Below, one piece after another: positions 1 to 7,468 of a stretch of 40,398 nt of DNA. The notes below the pieces were generated by a model. It was not told the DNA's origin, did no database searches, and saw only the letters and a program-made list of their open reading frames with translations. A program made the position numbers and the translations under genes. Position 1 is the first letter of the stretch; every line of letters begins with the position of its first letter. The stretch is from Deinococcales bacterium (GTDB lineage Bacteria; Deinococcota; Deinococci; Deinococcales; JAAFIG01). The stretch covers positions 1-40,398 of the forward strand of contig JANYHH010000068.1 in assembly GCA_025359505.1 (NCBI GenBank), written 5' to 3'.

Positions 1-85
1 ATGAGCGTTCATGCAGTCTCGAGCGCTACAAGATACGGTTGACATTTGCCAGCAGAAAAAACTCCGTTACACCTCGACCCTAGCT
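1..85. other. Window edge, no gene recognised
   Basis: This short stretch lies downstream of the minus-strand hydrolase that ends at 86. It contains a CTCGAG palindrome and a TTGACA hexamer at about 39-44, but no good -10 follows at 17 bp. I see no coding signal. Confidence 0.4.
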
Positions 86-1444
86 TCAATCGCCTGTCAC
101 CTCGAGCGCGAGCACCCAGTCTGGAGCCGAGAGCGGTGTGCTGAACAGGCGCTCGCCCGTGGCGGCAAACGTCCCGATGGCCTCAATCTGCCCGCTGCGC
201 GGATCGAACCAACTCGCCCTCAGATGCCTGCCCGCCAGCGGCTCGAGGTCAATCCGTAGCGTCTGGCTGTTGGGCACATACACCGCCAGATTGCGCCATT
301 CCGGGTCGCGGGCGGCCCGAACGTGACTCGCTCCCTCGCCGAGCGCCGAACGGATGACCTCCTGAGCGGGTTGAGGCTGGGACAGGAATGCCTCGAGCCA
401 GCGCCGCATGATCCCGACTTGAATCGCGCCGGGACGGTGCATCGCCTCGAGCCAAGTGCGGTCGGCGAAATTGATGTTCTCGCGTCCCGGCGCGTGGTAC
501 TGCCAGACGGCGTGATGACCGTAGGTCACGCCCGCAGCCCCGGCGAGCACGCTGCGCCAGCACTGCTTACGCACGTCGTGGTCGCGGAAGTACCCGTTGG
601 CTGGATCAAAGCTGGGCCAAGGGTTGACCGGATGATCCTCGTAGTTGACCTCGGCATCGAGCACGGGTTTAACCGGGGTGCGGTTCAGGTCCACGCTGAT
701 CCAGTCCCAGACCGGCAGGTCTTGACCGCCACCGTGACCGGATTGAACAGTATTGAGCATCAGCCACGGTTCGTCGTGCAGATGGCTCCCAGTGCTGTTA
801 TGGAGACCACCGGCGGTGTGGTAGGTAATCAGCGCCTCGGGGCTGTGCTCAAAGATGCCAGTTGCCATGCCGCGCCAGATGTCCCGGAAATCGGCGTAGC
901 CGTTCTCGTACCTGTTGTCGTGGTAGACGGGCGCTCGGTCGCCGCCGAGCATCCAGATCAGGTTGCTCGAGGCCGCGTAGCGTTCGGCCAGCCACGCGCC
1001 GTAGGCTCGGGCGTTGTCGGGATTGAAGATCACTGGCCCGCCACCCCAGCCGGGTGTGACTTTATCAGCCCAAGTCGGCAGCAGCGCGATGTACAACCCG
1101 AGCCGTTCGGCCCGTTCCAGCGTCCAGTCGAGCAGCGTCCAGTAGTCCGGGTTGGGCGTGAGCGGGTTCTTACCCAGCAGCGGGGTTTGACCGAGGGTGT
1201 TGGCGCGAAGCTCGGCGATTTCGCTCAGCCCAACCACCTGAATGACGTTGAAGCCCTGCGCGGCACGAATCTCGAGGTAATGCTGGATTTCGGGCTTGGT
1301 CAGGCGTTGCAGCAATTCCCAAGCGGTGTCGGCGAGCCAGAAGAAGGCTTGCCCGGAGTCGCGGGTCTCGAGTCGGTGTCCGTTCGCTTTGAGGCGTGGC
1401 AGCGCAGAACCGCTGGTCGGGGGTTGGTTGGTTTGGGTGCTCAT
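86..1444 (-). CDS. GH140-like (DUF4038/apiosidase-type) glycoside hydrolase
   Basis: The 452-residue protein has the start of a DUF4038/apiosidase-like TIM barrel (FFWLADTAWELLQRLT near residue 35, then the GFNVIQV strand). It ends in a small beta domain like the putative collagen-binding domain that follows DUF4038 (WFDPRSGQ, then a PDWVLALE ending). Characterised relatives (GH140) release apiose from rhamnogalacturonan II side chains; whether this one does is inference. There is no signal peptide, so it probably acts in the cytoplasm on imported oligosaccharides. The start is an ATG 6-8 bases after an AGGAGG Shine-Dalgarno sequence. It lies downstream of the GntR regulator on the same strand with 160 bp between them, so the two are probably one transcription unit. 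Family confidence is high, substrate confidence low. Confidence 0.85.
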   Translation of the reverse strand: MSTQTNQPPTSGSALPRLKANGHRLETRDSGQAFFWLADTAWELLQRLTKPEIQHYLEIRAAQGFNVIQVVGLSEIAELRANTLGQTPLLGKNPLTPNPDYWTLLDWTLERAERLGLYIALLPTWADKVTPGWGGGPVIFNPDNARAYGAWLAERYAASSNLIWMLGGDRAPVYHDNRYENGYADFRDIWRGMATGIFEHSPEALITYHTAGGLHNSTGSHLHDEPWLMLNTVQSGHGGGQDLPVWDWISVDLNRTPVKPVLDAEVNYEDHPVNPWPSFDPANGYFRDHDVRKQCWRSVLAGAAGVTYGHHAVWQYHAPGRENINFADRTWLEAMHRPGAIQVGIMRRWLEAFLSQPQPAQEVIRSALGEGASHVRAARDPEWRNLAVYVPNSQTLRIDLEPLAGRHLRASWFDPRSGQIEAIGTFAATGERLFSTPLSAPDWVLALEVTGD

Positions 1445-1604
1445 GTGCCTCCTAGGATTTTGCTGGGTACTTTGCTGGGCAATGCGATTTCAAACATCGT
1501 GCGGTTCACAGTGTCGGTGACTCAGGGTTGTGACCGATTGCTTGCGCGGGTTTCATCAGCCCGTTCAACACCCCGTTTCGATTCACGATCAGGCAGGTTC
1601 GCGT

Positions 1605-2345
1605 TCACGCCGATTCGTCCCGCTTCATTTGACGTTGAAGCTCCTCGAAGTAATTGACTTTGGTGGCTTGCAGGTGTCGGCGCATGGCGTTGGCGGCGGC
1701 ATCCGGGTCGGCGCTGCGGATCGCCCGCAAAATCGTGGCGTGCTGGTCGTTGGCGCGGGTCATCGAACCCGGAGCTTGCGAAACGGCCAGATCGACCGCC
1801 GTGTTTTGCAACTTCAGCGTGGTGGTGATCACCGACCCGAGAAATTCGTTGCCGGAGGCGGTGGCGATGGCTTGGTGAAACTCGAGGTCGGCGGCGCGGA
1901 AGCGTTTGGCATCGTTGCGTTCGGCGGCCTCGCGGTGCTGGGCGATGTTGCTTTCGATGGCGATCAGGTCGCGCGGGCGGGCGCGTTCGGCCGCGAAACG
2001 TGCCGCTTGGGTCTCGAGCACCTCGCGGAATTCGATCAGGGCTGCGATGTGGGCCGGGTCGGGCGGCAGGGAGAGTTCCACGCTGGCGGCCGCGAACGGG
2101 TGTGGCGTTTCGGCCACGTACAGTCCGCTGCCCTGTCGGGCCCGCACGATGCCCGCCGCCGAGAGCACCTTGATCGCGTCGCGCACCACGCCGCGCCCGA
2201 CCTCGAGTTGGCTGGCGAGCGAGCGTTCGGTCGGCAGTTTGTCGCCGGGTTTGAGGTTGCCCGTTTGGATGATCGTGGCGATCTTCGAGGCGACCGTCTC
2301 GAATTCGGAGCGTTGTGCGGAGGCTGGATCAATGGTCTCGAGCAT
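1605..2345 (-). CDS. FadR-subfamily GntR transcriptional regulator (FCD domain)
   Basis: The 246-residue protein has an N-terminal winged helix (about 15-80; core SLASQLEVGRGVVRDAIKVL followed by the wing GSGLYV) and a C-terminal all-helical FCD ligand domain (about 95-235). The FCD metal/ligand signature is visible as DLEFHQAIATASGN and a later QHATILRAI helix ending in RRHL. FCD regulators of this kind (UxuR, ExuR, LldR types) usually repress sugar-acid or organic-acid operons and release DNA on binding the acid. It is divergent from the transporter-dehydratase operon, and a perfect palindrome at 2677-2690 matches the TTGGTnnACCAA-type site of this subfamily. I infer that it represses that operon and responds to an aldonate or similar acid made by the pathway. 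Confidence 0.93.
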   Translation of the reverse strand: MLETIDPASAQRSEFETVASKIATIIQTGNLKPGDKLPTERSLASQLEVGRGVVRDAIKVLSAAGIVRARQGSGLYVAETPHPFAAASVELSLPPDPAHIAALIEFREVLETQAARFAAERARPRDLIAIESNIAQHREAAERNDAKRFRAADLEFHQAIATASGNEFLGSVITTTLKLQNTAVDLAVSQAPGSMTRANDQHATILRAIRSADPDAAANAMRRHLQATKVNYFEELQRQMKRDESA

Positions 2346-2546
2346 GCAGATTCCTTCTGGGGTGAAATTGGAGAATCAATTTGGAGATAAGCTTGGCTTC
2401 AGTATTGAACCAATCGACCCCAATCGTCAATGCCCCGACCGGCGAATTTTCAACCAAAACTGCGTTTGGAGTCATTTTTACAGCAATTGATACGAATTCC
2501 GGAAAATTCCTTAAGAATTTTCTGCCCTAAAGGGCATAGGAAAAAC

Positions 2547-2611
2547 TACGGATTCCGTGCTGAACGCAATCTATATGCAAAAATAGATGAAGTGATTTAA
2601 CGGAATCCGTA
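2547..2611. repeat. 65-bp element with 12-bp inverted terminal repeats
   Basis: TACGGATTCCGT at 2547-2558 is repeated as its exact reverse complement, ACGGAATCCGTA, at 2600-2611. Each arm is itself nearly palindromic (ACGGA-T-TCCGT). The arm starts are 53 bp apart, about five helical turns. The element could be a pair of operator sites or a small MITE-like unit. It overlaps the 2562-2619 repeat that recurs at 30021-30078. Confidence 0.6.
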
Positions 2612-2619
2612 TGACTCAG
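2562..2619 (-). repeat. 58-bp dispersed repeat, copy 1
   Basis: Aligned without gaps to 30021-30078 it matches at 44 of 58 positions (counted by eye). Shared blocks include GAACGCAAT at one end, ATGAAGTGA in the middle, and CGTATGA followed by TCAG at the other end. It is intergenic, upstream of the GntR gene when read on the minus strand. It may be a small interspersed repeat or the end of a lost mobile element; I do not recognise a named family. Confidence 0.55.
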
Positions 2620-2632
2620 AATCTACCGCCGA

Positions 2633-2661
2633 TTGACAGTCAGAATCGGCCGTGATACATT
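2633..2661 (+). promoter_or_regulatory. Sigma-70-type promoter for transporter operon
   Basis: A perfect -35 TTGACA (2633-2638), a 17-bp spacer and a -10 TACATT (2656-2661, five of six consensus bases) point toward the permease operon. The start would be near 2668, giving a leader of about 200 nt. The palindromic operator begins about nine bases downstream of that start, a typical repression position. Confidence 0.7.
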
Positions 2662-2676
2662 GCCCGCAACAATCAA

Positions 2677-2690
2677 ATTGGTTAACCAAT
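2677..2690. promoter_or_regulatory. Predicted FadR/GntR-type operator
   Basis: ATTGGTTAACCAAT is a perfect 14-bp palindrome containing the TGGTnnACCA core that is characteristic of FCD-type GntR regulators. It sits directly downstream of the predicted promoter and in the intergenic region of the divergent GntR gene. Binding by that regulator is inference, but position and form agree well. Confidence 0.75.
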
Positions 2691-2810
2691 ATTGACTTGA
2701 GCTTCGGGAGATTCTCGAGGTCAAGGTGCTTAACGGATGAATTGCACGGCTCGGATCGGGTCTTTGACCACTAAGAATTGGTGAAACACCGTCAGGAGGC
2801 GCACGCGAAA

Positions 2811-2879
2811 ATGAACCAGTCCAAGATGCGCCACAACCCCAACGATCTTCTTGGCGAAACACCCGAGTCAGTCCGATGA
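2811..2879 (+). CDS. 22-residue leader ORF coupled to the first permease
   Basis: An ATG at 2811 follows an AGGAGG Shine-Dalgarno sequence (2794-2799) with an 11-nt spacer. It opens a reading frame of 22 codons beginning MNQSKMRHN and ending ESVR. Its TGA stop at 2877-2879 overlaps the ATG of the permease at 2876 in an ATGA junction. The permease itself has no good Shine-Dalgarno sequence, so translation of this small frame probably delivers ribosomes to it. The peptide is hydrophilic with no membrane segment, and I recognise no family. It could be a coupling leader, an attenuation peptide or chance; the Shine-Dalgarno and the exact overlap argue against chance. Confidence 0.5.
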   Translation: MNQSKMRHNPNDLLGETPESVR

Positions 2880-3862
2880 CCGGCCCTCACCCCGAACGGA
2901 TTGCCAGCGTGCCAGAAACGCATACCAAAAAAATGCGACGCTCGAGACACGACAGCGGCCAAAACCTAGCGCTGATGCTGATGGCGCTGCCCGGTGTGCT
3001 GGTGCTGTTTGTTTTTGCTTACCTGCCGATGGGCGGCGCGATCATCGCCTTCAAGGATTACCGCGCCATCGAGGGCATTCTGGGCAGCGCTTGGGTCGGG
3101 CTGAAGAACTTCGAGTTCATCTTCACTTCCGGCACCGCTTGGCGGATCACCGTCAACACCTTGTACCTCAACCTGTTGTTCATCGTCACCGGCACGTTCG
3201 GCTCGCTGGCGCTGGCGCTGCTGCTCAACGAGATTCAGGGTCGCGGCCGCGCCAGCCGCTGGCTCGCACGGATCTACCAGTCGGCGCTGTTCTTCCCGTT
3301 TTTTATCTCCTACGTGATTGTCGGATACTTCGGCTTTGCGATTCTGAACACCGACACGGGCATCCTGAACCGACTGCTCGAGCAATTCGGAATCGCGCCA
3401 GTCAGTTGGTACGCGACCCCAGCAGCGTGGCCGCTAATTTTGGTGCTGGTCAACCTCTGGAAGGGTGTCGGGTTTGGCACGGTGATTTACTTGGCTGGAA
3501 TCCTCGGCATTGACCCGGTGTACTACGAGGCTGCCGCGATGGACGGCGCGACCAAATTTCAACAGGTGCGTTTCATCACGCTGCCGTTTCTCGCACCACT
3601 GGTCACGATCAATGTGCTGCTGGCCATCGGACGGATTTTCTTCGCCGATTTCGGATTGTTCTACAACGTCACCCGAGACCAGAGCCTGCTCTACCCAACC
3701 ACCGACGTGATCGACACCTACGTCTTTCGCGCCCTGCGTCAACTCGGCGATTTCGGCATGGCGGGCGCGGCTGGGTTATACCAGTCGGTTGTCAGCTTAA
3801 TTTTGGTGCTGCTCTCCAACTGGATCGTGCGCCGCCGCGACCCGGAACGTGGACTTTTTTGA
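2876..3862 (+). CDS. CUT1 ABC sugar permease, LplB-like
   Basis: The 328-residue inner-membrane protein has a short basic N-terminus and six predicted membrane segments, the first starting LALMLMALPGVLVLFVFAYL. The EAA loop that contacts the ATPase is intact near residue 220 (YYEAAAMDGATKFQQVRFIT followed by LPFLAPL). Sequence character and the neighbouring second permease and DUF3502-type binding protein place it with LplB/YtcP/LplA-type importers for complex oligosaccharides. I chose the ATG at 2876 because it overlaps the stop of the upstream 22-codon frame. The next gene starts 12 bp after its stop, with the Shine-Dalgarno GAGGAGG overlapping the stop codon. No ATP-binding subunit accompanies it. 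Confidence 0.93.
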   Translation: MTGPHPERIASVPETHTKKMRRSRHDSGQNLALMLMALPGVLVLFVFAYLPMGGAIIAFKDYRAIEGILGSAWVGLKNFEFIFTSGTAWRITVNTLYLNLLFIVTGTFGSLALALLLNEIQGRGRASRWLARIYQSALFFPFFISYVIVGYFGFAILNTDTGILNRLLEQFGIAPVSWYATPAAWPLILVLVNLWKGVGFGTVIYLAGILGIDPVYYEAAAMDGATKFQQVRFITLPFLAPLVTINVLLAIGRIFFADFGLFYNVTRDQSLLYPTTDVIDTYVFRALRQLGDFGMAGAAGLYQSVVSLILVLLSNWIVRRRDPERGLF

Positions 3863-3874
3863 GGAGGTGAAGCT

Positions 3875-4792
3875 GTGACCGCATCCGCCCGCAATACTCC
3901 GCCCAAGACTTCGCGCTCGACCCGATCCCGACTCGAGATCGGTCCGATCCTGATTCACGCCTTCCTGATCGTCGTCAGTCTGACCTTCATCCTGCCGTTG
4001 GTGCTCGTGATCTCGGCCTCATTCACCGACGAGATCGCGCTCGCCAAGAGCGGCTACGGATTGATCCCGCCGCTGTGGAGCCTCAACGCCTACCAGTACC
4101 TCCTCAGCAACCCGGAGCAAATCCTGACTGCCTACGGTGTCTCGGTCACGGTGGCCTTGGTCGGTAGCGCGGTCAGTCTGCTGGTGATGTCGCTTCTGGC
4201 CTACGCCCTCTCGAGGCGCGAGTTCCGTTGGCGCAATGGACTCGCCTTCTACGTGTTCTTCACGATGCTCTTCAACGGCGGGCTGGTCTCGAGTTACATC
4301 ATCAACACCCGTTACCTGCACCTGCAAGACACGCTCTTGGCGCTGATTCTGCCCGCGTTGGTCAGCCCGTTCTATGTGCTTTTGCTGCGAACCTATTTCG
4401 CTTCGCTGCCACAGGAAATCATCGAGGCGGCACGGATCGATGGCGCGAGCGAATGGCGAATCTTCTTCGGCATCGTGCTGCCGCTCTCGACCCCGGCGCT
4501 CGCCACGGTCGGACTGTTCGCGGCGCTCGGATACTGGAACGATTACTTTCTGGGACTGCTCTACATCAACGATCCGAACCTCGTGCCGTTGCAATTGCTG
4601 CTGTTCAAAATCCTCAATAACCTCAACTTCCTCGCCACTGTTCAAAACGCTCAGGTTTCGGGTCAAGTCGTGCCACTGACCACGGTGCGGATGGCGATGG
4701 CGGTACTTGCCACCGGCCCGATCACGCTCGCATTTTTGTTCTTACAGCGGTACTTCGTTCGCGGACTGACGCTCGGTTCGATCAAAGGGTAG
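3875..4792 (+). CDS. CUT1 ABC sugar permease, YtcP/MalG-like
   Basis: The 305-residue membrane protein starts at GTG, preceded by GAGGAGGT at a good distance. It has six predicted membrane helices and a conserved EAA loop near residue 190 (IIEAARIDGASEWRIFFGI, then VLPLSTPAL). The ending RYFVRGLTLGSIKG is typical of MalG-type partners. It pairs with the permease just upstream, and together they form the translocation channel of a binding-protein-dependent importer. The next gene, 153 bp downstream, is the cognate binding protein. Confidence 0.93.
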   Translation: MTASARNTPPKTSRSTRSRLEIGPILIHAFLIVVSLTFILPLVLVISASFTDEIALAKSGYGLIPPLWSLNAYQYLLSNPEQILTAYGVSVTVALVGSAVSLLVMSLLAYALSRREFRWRNGLAFYVFFTMLFNGGLVSSYIINTRYLHLQDTLLALILPALVSPFYVLLLRTYFASLPQEIIEAARIDGASEWRIFFGIVLPLSTPALATVGLFAALGYWNDYFLGLLYINDPNLVPLQLLLFKILNNLNFLATVQNAQVSGQVVPLTTVRMAMAVLATGPITLAFLFLQRYFVRGLTLGSIKG

Positions 4793-4945
4793 TCCAACGC
4801 TTCACGCAGCTATCGGACGAGACCACCGAGGTTTTCGATTGCCGCTCAGGAGGTGCGAATTCAAGAAAATCGGCATCTATTCAAGGCCTAAATATCAGCG
4901 AATCATTCGGCCCACACGACCTTCGCCCTCTCGAGGAGGAACAAC

Positions 4946-6409
4946 ATGAAGCGGAACCACAGCAAATTGATCGGCAGCGGTCTGGTAGCCATCACCCTCA
5001 GCGCCCTCGGCGTCAGCGGACTGGTCGGTGCACAGAACGGCGTACCGACCGTGACGTACATGTACACCGGTGGCATCCCCAAGGATTACTTGAAGGTTCA
5101 GGATGCGATGAACAAAATCCTGACAACGAATAAGGCCAACGTTCAGATCAAGCTGCAACCGACCGACTGGGGAGATTTCGACCAGAAAACCAAACTGATG
5201 TTCGCCTCTGGCGAGAAATGCGACATCGTCTTTACCGCGCCGTGGATCAACAACTACTACCAGAACGTCGCCCAAGGCAACCTCTTGCCGCTCGAAGATC
5301 TGTTGAAGAAATCCGCACCGCGCCTGTACCGCAGCGTTCCAGCGAGCGCTTGGGACGCGACCAAGATTGGCGGCAAAATTTACGGTGTGATCAACCAGCA
5401 AATCTTCGCCCGAATCTACGGCTTCAACTTCCGCAAGGACCTTGCTGAGAAGTACAAACTCGACCTCGGGGCTGTCAACACGCTCGAGGATCTCGAGCCG
5501 TTCCTAGCTCGGATGAAGGCAGGCGAGGCGGCAGGTTTCACGCCGCTCGACCTCGGTGGCCCGACTTGGAACGCCGAATACAACGGTTTCGATCCGCTTG
5601 TTGAGGACATCGGTGTGCTGGTCAAAAACACCGACAAGTCGCTCAAGGTCGTGTCGGCCATCGAGTCCCCAGAGTTCGCCAAGGCTGTCGCCTTGCAGTA
5701 CAAATGGGCCAAGGCCGGGTACTACAACGTTCAGGGCGATCCTGACTTGGCCGCGAACTTCAGGGCGGGCAAGTACGGCGGCAAGATCAACCTCGTCGCT
5801 AAACCCGGTGTCGAATTTGAGTTCAAGAACGCCTACGGATTTGATGCGGTCGCCAAATCACTGACCAAACCCGTGCTGACCACCAACGGTGTAATCGCCA
5901 CGATGAATGGCATCTGCCGCACCTCGGCCAATCCGGAGGCCGCCATGCGCTTCCTCGAGCAACTCAACACCGACCCGCTGTTGTACAACACGCTCGCCAA
6001 GGGTGTTCAGGACACGCACTGGGTTTGGGCCGACCGCGCCAAGAAGCTGGTCGCTCCGACCGCCAACAGCGCCGCGTACAACCCAAACACCGATTGGATG
6101 TTCGGCAACACCTTCAACGCGTACTACCTGAGCAAAGATTTGGTCGGCACTAACGAGGCCACCAAGAAGATCAACCAGCAGGCCAAAGCCTCGGTCGCGC
6201 TTGGGTTTGCCTTCGATTCGACCAAAGTCAAATCCGAGGTCGCCCAAGTTCAAGCGGTCTTCAAGGAAAAGGTTCAGCCGATCATCGCGGGACAGGTTGA
6301 CCCAACGACCGCGCTGCCCGAGGCGATCAAGGCGATCAAAGCCGCCAAGATGGACGTGGTGGTGGCCGAGGCCCAACGGCAACTGACCGAGTGGAGCAAA
6401 ACCAAGTAA
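4946..6409 (+). CDS. Extracellular sugar-binding protein, LplA-like with DUF3502 tail
   Basis: The 487-residue secreted protein has a basic N-terminus and hydrophobic core (LIGSGLVAITLSALGVSGLV), with likely cleavage near VGAQNG. No lipobox cysteine is present. The N-lobe carries the pattern of family 1 solute-binding proteins (LKLMFASG-type region and CDIVFTAPWINNYYQNVAQG). The C-terminal part (about 400-487) resembles DUF3502 and ends DVVVAEAQRQLTEWSKTK, as in LplA/YtcQ-type proteins that serve LplB-like permeases. The start is firm: GAGGAGG lies seven bases before the ATG, within a CTCGAG word. It captures the substrate for the two upstream permeases; the ligand is probably a plant-glycan oligosaccharide, which is inference from the neighbours. 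Confidence 0.92.
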   Translation: MKRNHSKLIGSGLVAITLSALGVSGLVGAQNGVPTVTYMYTGGIPKDYLKVQDAMNKILTTNKANVQIKLQPTDWGDFDQKTKLMFASGEKCDIVFTAPWINNYYQNVAQGNLLPLEDLLKKSAPRLYRSVPASAWDATKIGGKIYGVINQQIFARIYGFNFRKDLAEKYKLDLGAVNTLEDLEPFLARMKAGEAAGFTPLDLGGPTWNAEYNGFDPLVEDIGVLVKNTDKSLKVVSAIESPEFAKAVALQYKWAKAGYYNVQGDPDLAANFRAGKYGGKINLVAKPGVEFEFKNAYGFDAVAKSLTKPVLTTNGVIATMNGICRTSANPEAAMRFLEQLNTDPLLYNTLAKGVQDTHWVWADRAKKLVAPTANSAAYNPNTDWMFGNTFNAYYLSKDLVGTNEATKKINQQAKASVALGFAFDSTKVKSEVAQVQAVFKEKVQPIIAGQVDPTTALPEAIKAIKAAKMDVVVAEAQRQLTEWSKTK

Positions 6410-6485
6410 CCAAACATGGTGAATGTCCCTGCCGATTCTTCGCGGTCGGTATGAGGGCATGGACGAACAACAAGGAAGGCAGCAG

Positions 6486-7466
6486 ATGTCGCCAAACGCA
6501 ACCCAAGCCGAACACAACCCGGTGGCGCTCGAGCGACGCACGCTCGGTGCGAACGCGGTGACGGTCACGGCCCTCGGCTTGGGCGGGGCGGGCTTGGGCG
6601 GGCGGCACTTCGGCGAGGTCAGCGAGGCGGACGCGGTAGGTGTGGTCGAAGCGGCGCTCGAGATGGGCATCGCGTACATCGACACCTCGCCCGCGTATGG
6701 CGAGAGTGAACGCCGAATCGGGATGGCGTTGCGCGGTGTGCCGCGCTCGAATTACAGCCTTTCAACCAAGGTCGGAACGCACCCGGAACTCCGGGGCTAC
6801 TCGGCAGAAACGACGTTGCGAAGCGTCGAGCAAAGCCTGCGAGAACTCGGAACCGATCACCTCGACCTGCTGCTGATTCACGACCCGCCGAACCTGCTCG
6901 AGAGTCTCGCACCGAACGGGGCGCTTGAGGCGCTCGAGGCACTCAAATCCCAAGGCGTGATTCGCGCTATCGGACTCGGCGTGCGAAGCCATGAATTGCT
7001 GCTCGAGGCGACCCGCTCGCAAAGATTCGATGCGGTTTTGACCTTCCTCGATCACACCCTGCTCAACACCAGTGCCGCCGACACCATCCTCCCGGCGGCA
7101 CTGGAACACGGCATCGGAGTCATCAATGGCTCACCGTTGGCGATGGGCCTGCTCGGTGGTAACGATCCGAAAACACATTTTCGTGAGGTGCTGACTTGGG
7201 CCGAACGCGAAACCGACTGGCCGCTCGAGTTGGCCGCGACGCTCTGGCACTGGTCGCTGGAGGCGGGATTTTCACTGCCCGCGCTGGCGGTGCAACTCTG
7301 CCTGCGCGAACCGCGAATTCACAGCACCTTGATCGGTGCGAAAACAAAACAAGAATTGGCACACCTTTTTTTAGCCCTCGGCGCACCCATTCCGGCAACA
7401 CGCTGGGAGGAATGGCGCAGCATTCTCGAGCAACACCGACTTCGTGATTTCTCGAAAGGAAGCTAG
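6486..7466 (+). CDS. Aldo/keto reductase, aldose 1-dehydrogenase (L-fucose/L-rhamnose dehydrogenase-like)
   Basis: I chose the ATG at 6486 because AAGGAAGG lies just before it; an in-frame ATG at 6423 has no such site. The 326-residue product shows the full AKR catalytic tetrad in order: Asp and Tyr in DTSPAYGESE, Lys in LSTKVGT and His in LLIHDPPN. The barrel ends with the NAD(P)-site strand STLIGAKTKQEL. The best-known relatives with this arrangement are D-threo-aldose/L-fucose and L-galactose 1-dehydrogenases, which oxidise the free sugar to its lactone. The neighbouring enolase-superfamily dehydratase, and the mutarotase and lactonase about 4 kb downstream, support a role as first enzyme of a non-phosphorylating deoxy-sugar pathway. 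Exact substrate unproven. Confidence 0.88.
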   Translation: MSPNATQAEHNPVALERRTLGANAVTVTALGLGGAGLGGRHFGEVSEADAVGVVEAALEMGIAYIDTSPAYGESERRIGMALRGVPRSNYSLSTKVGTHPELRGYSAETTLRSVEQSLRELGTDHLDLLLIHDPPNLLESLAPNGALEALEALKSQGVIRAIGLGVRSHELLLEATRSQRFDAVLTFLDHTLLNTSAADTILPAALEHGIGVINGSPLAMGLLGGNDPKTHFREVLTWAERETDWPLELAATLWHWSLEAGFSLPALAVQLCLREPRIHSTLIGAKTKQELAHLFLALGAPIPATRWEEWRSILEQHRLRDFSKGS

Positions 7467-7468
7467 CG

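Noticed and set aside
323..1657. Long plus-strand open frame of 444 codons
   Set aside because: It is the antisense shadow of the GH140-like gene; the translation has no family character, and the minus-strand product has clear motifs and a Shine-Dalgarno sequence.
4840..4945. Possible small ORF after the AGGAGG near 4847
   Set aside because: No start codon lies at a suitable distance; the binding-protein gene has its own GAGGAGG.
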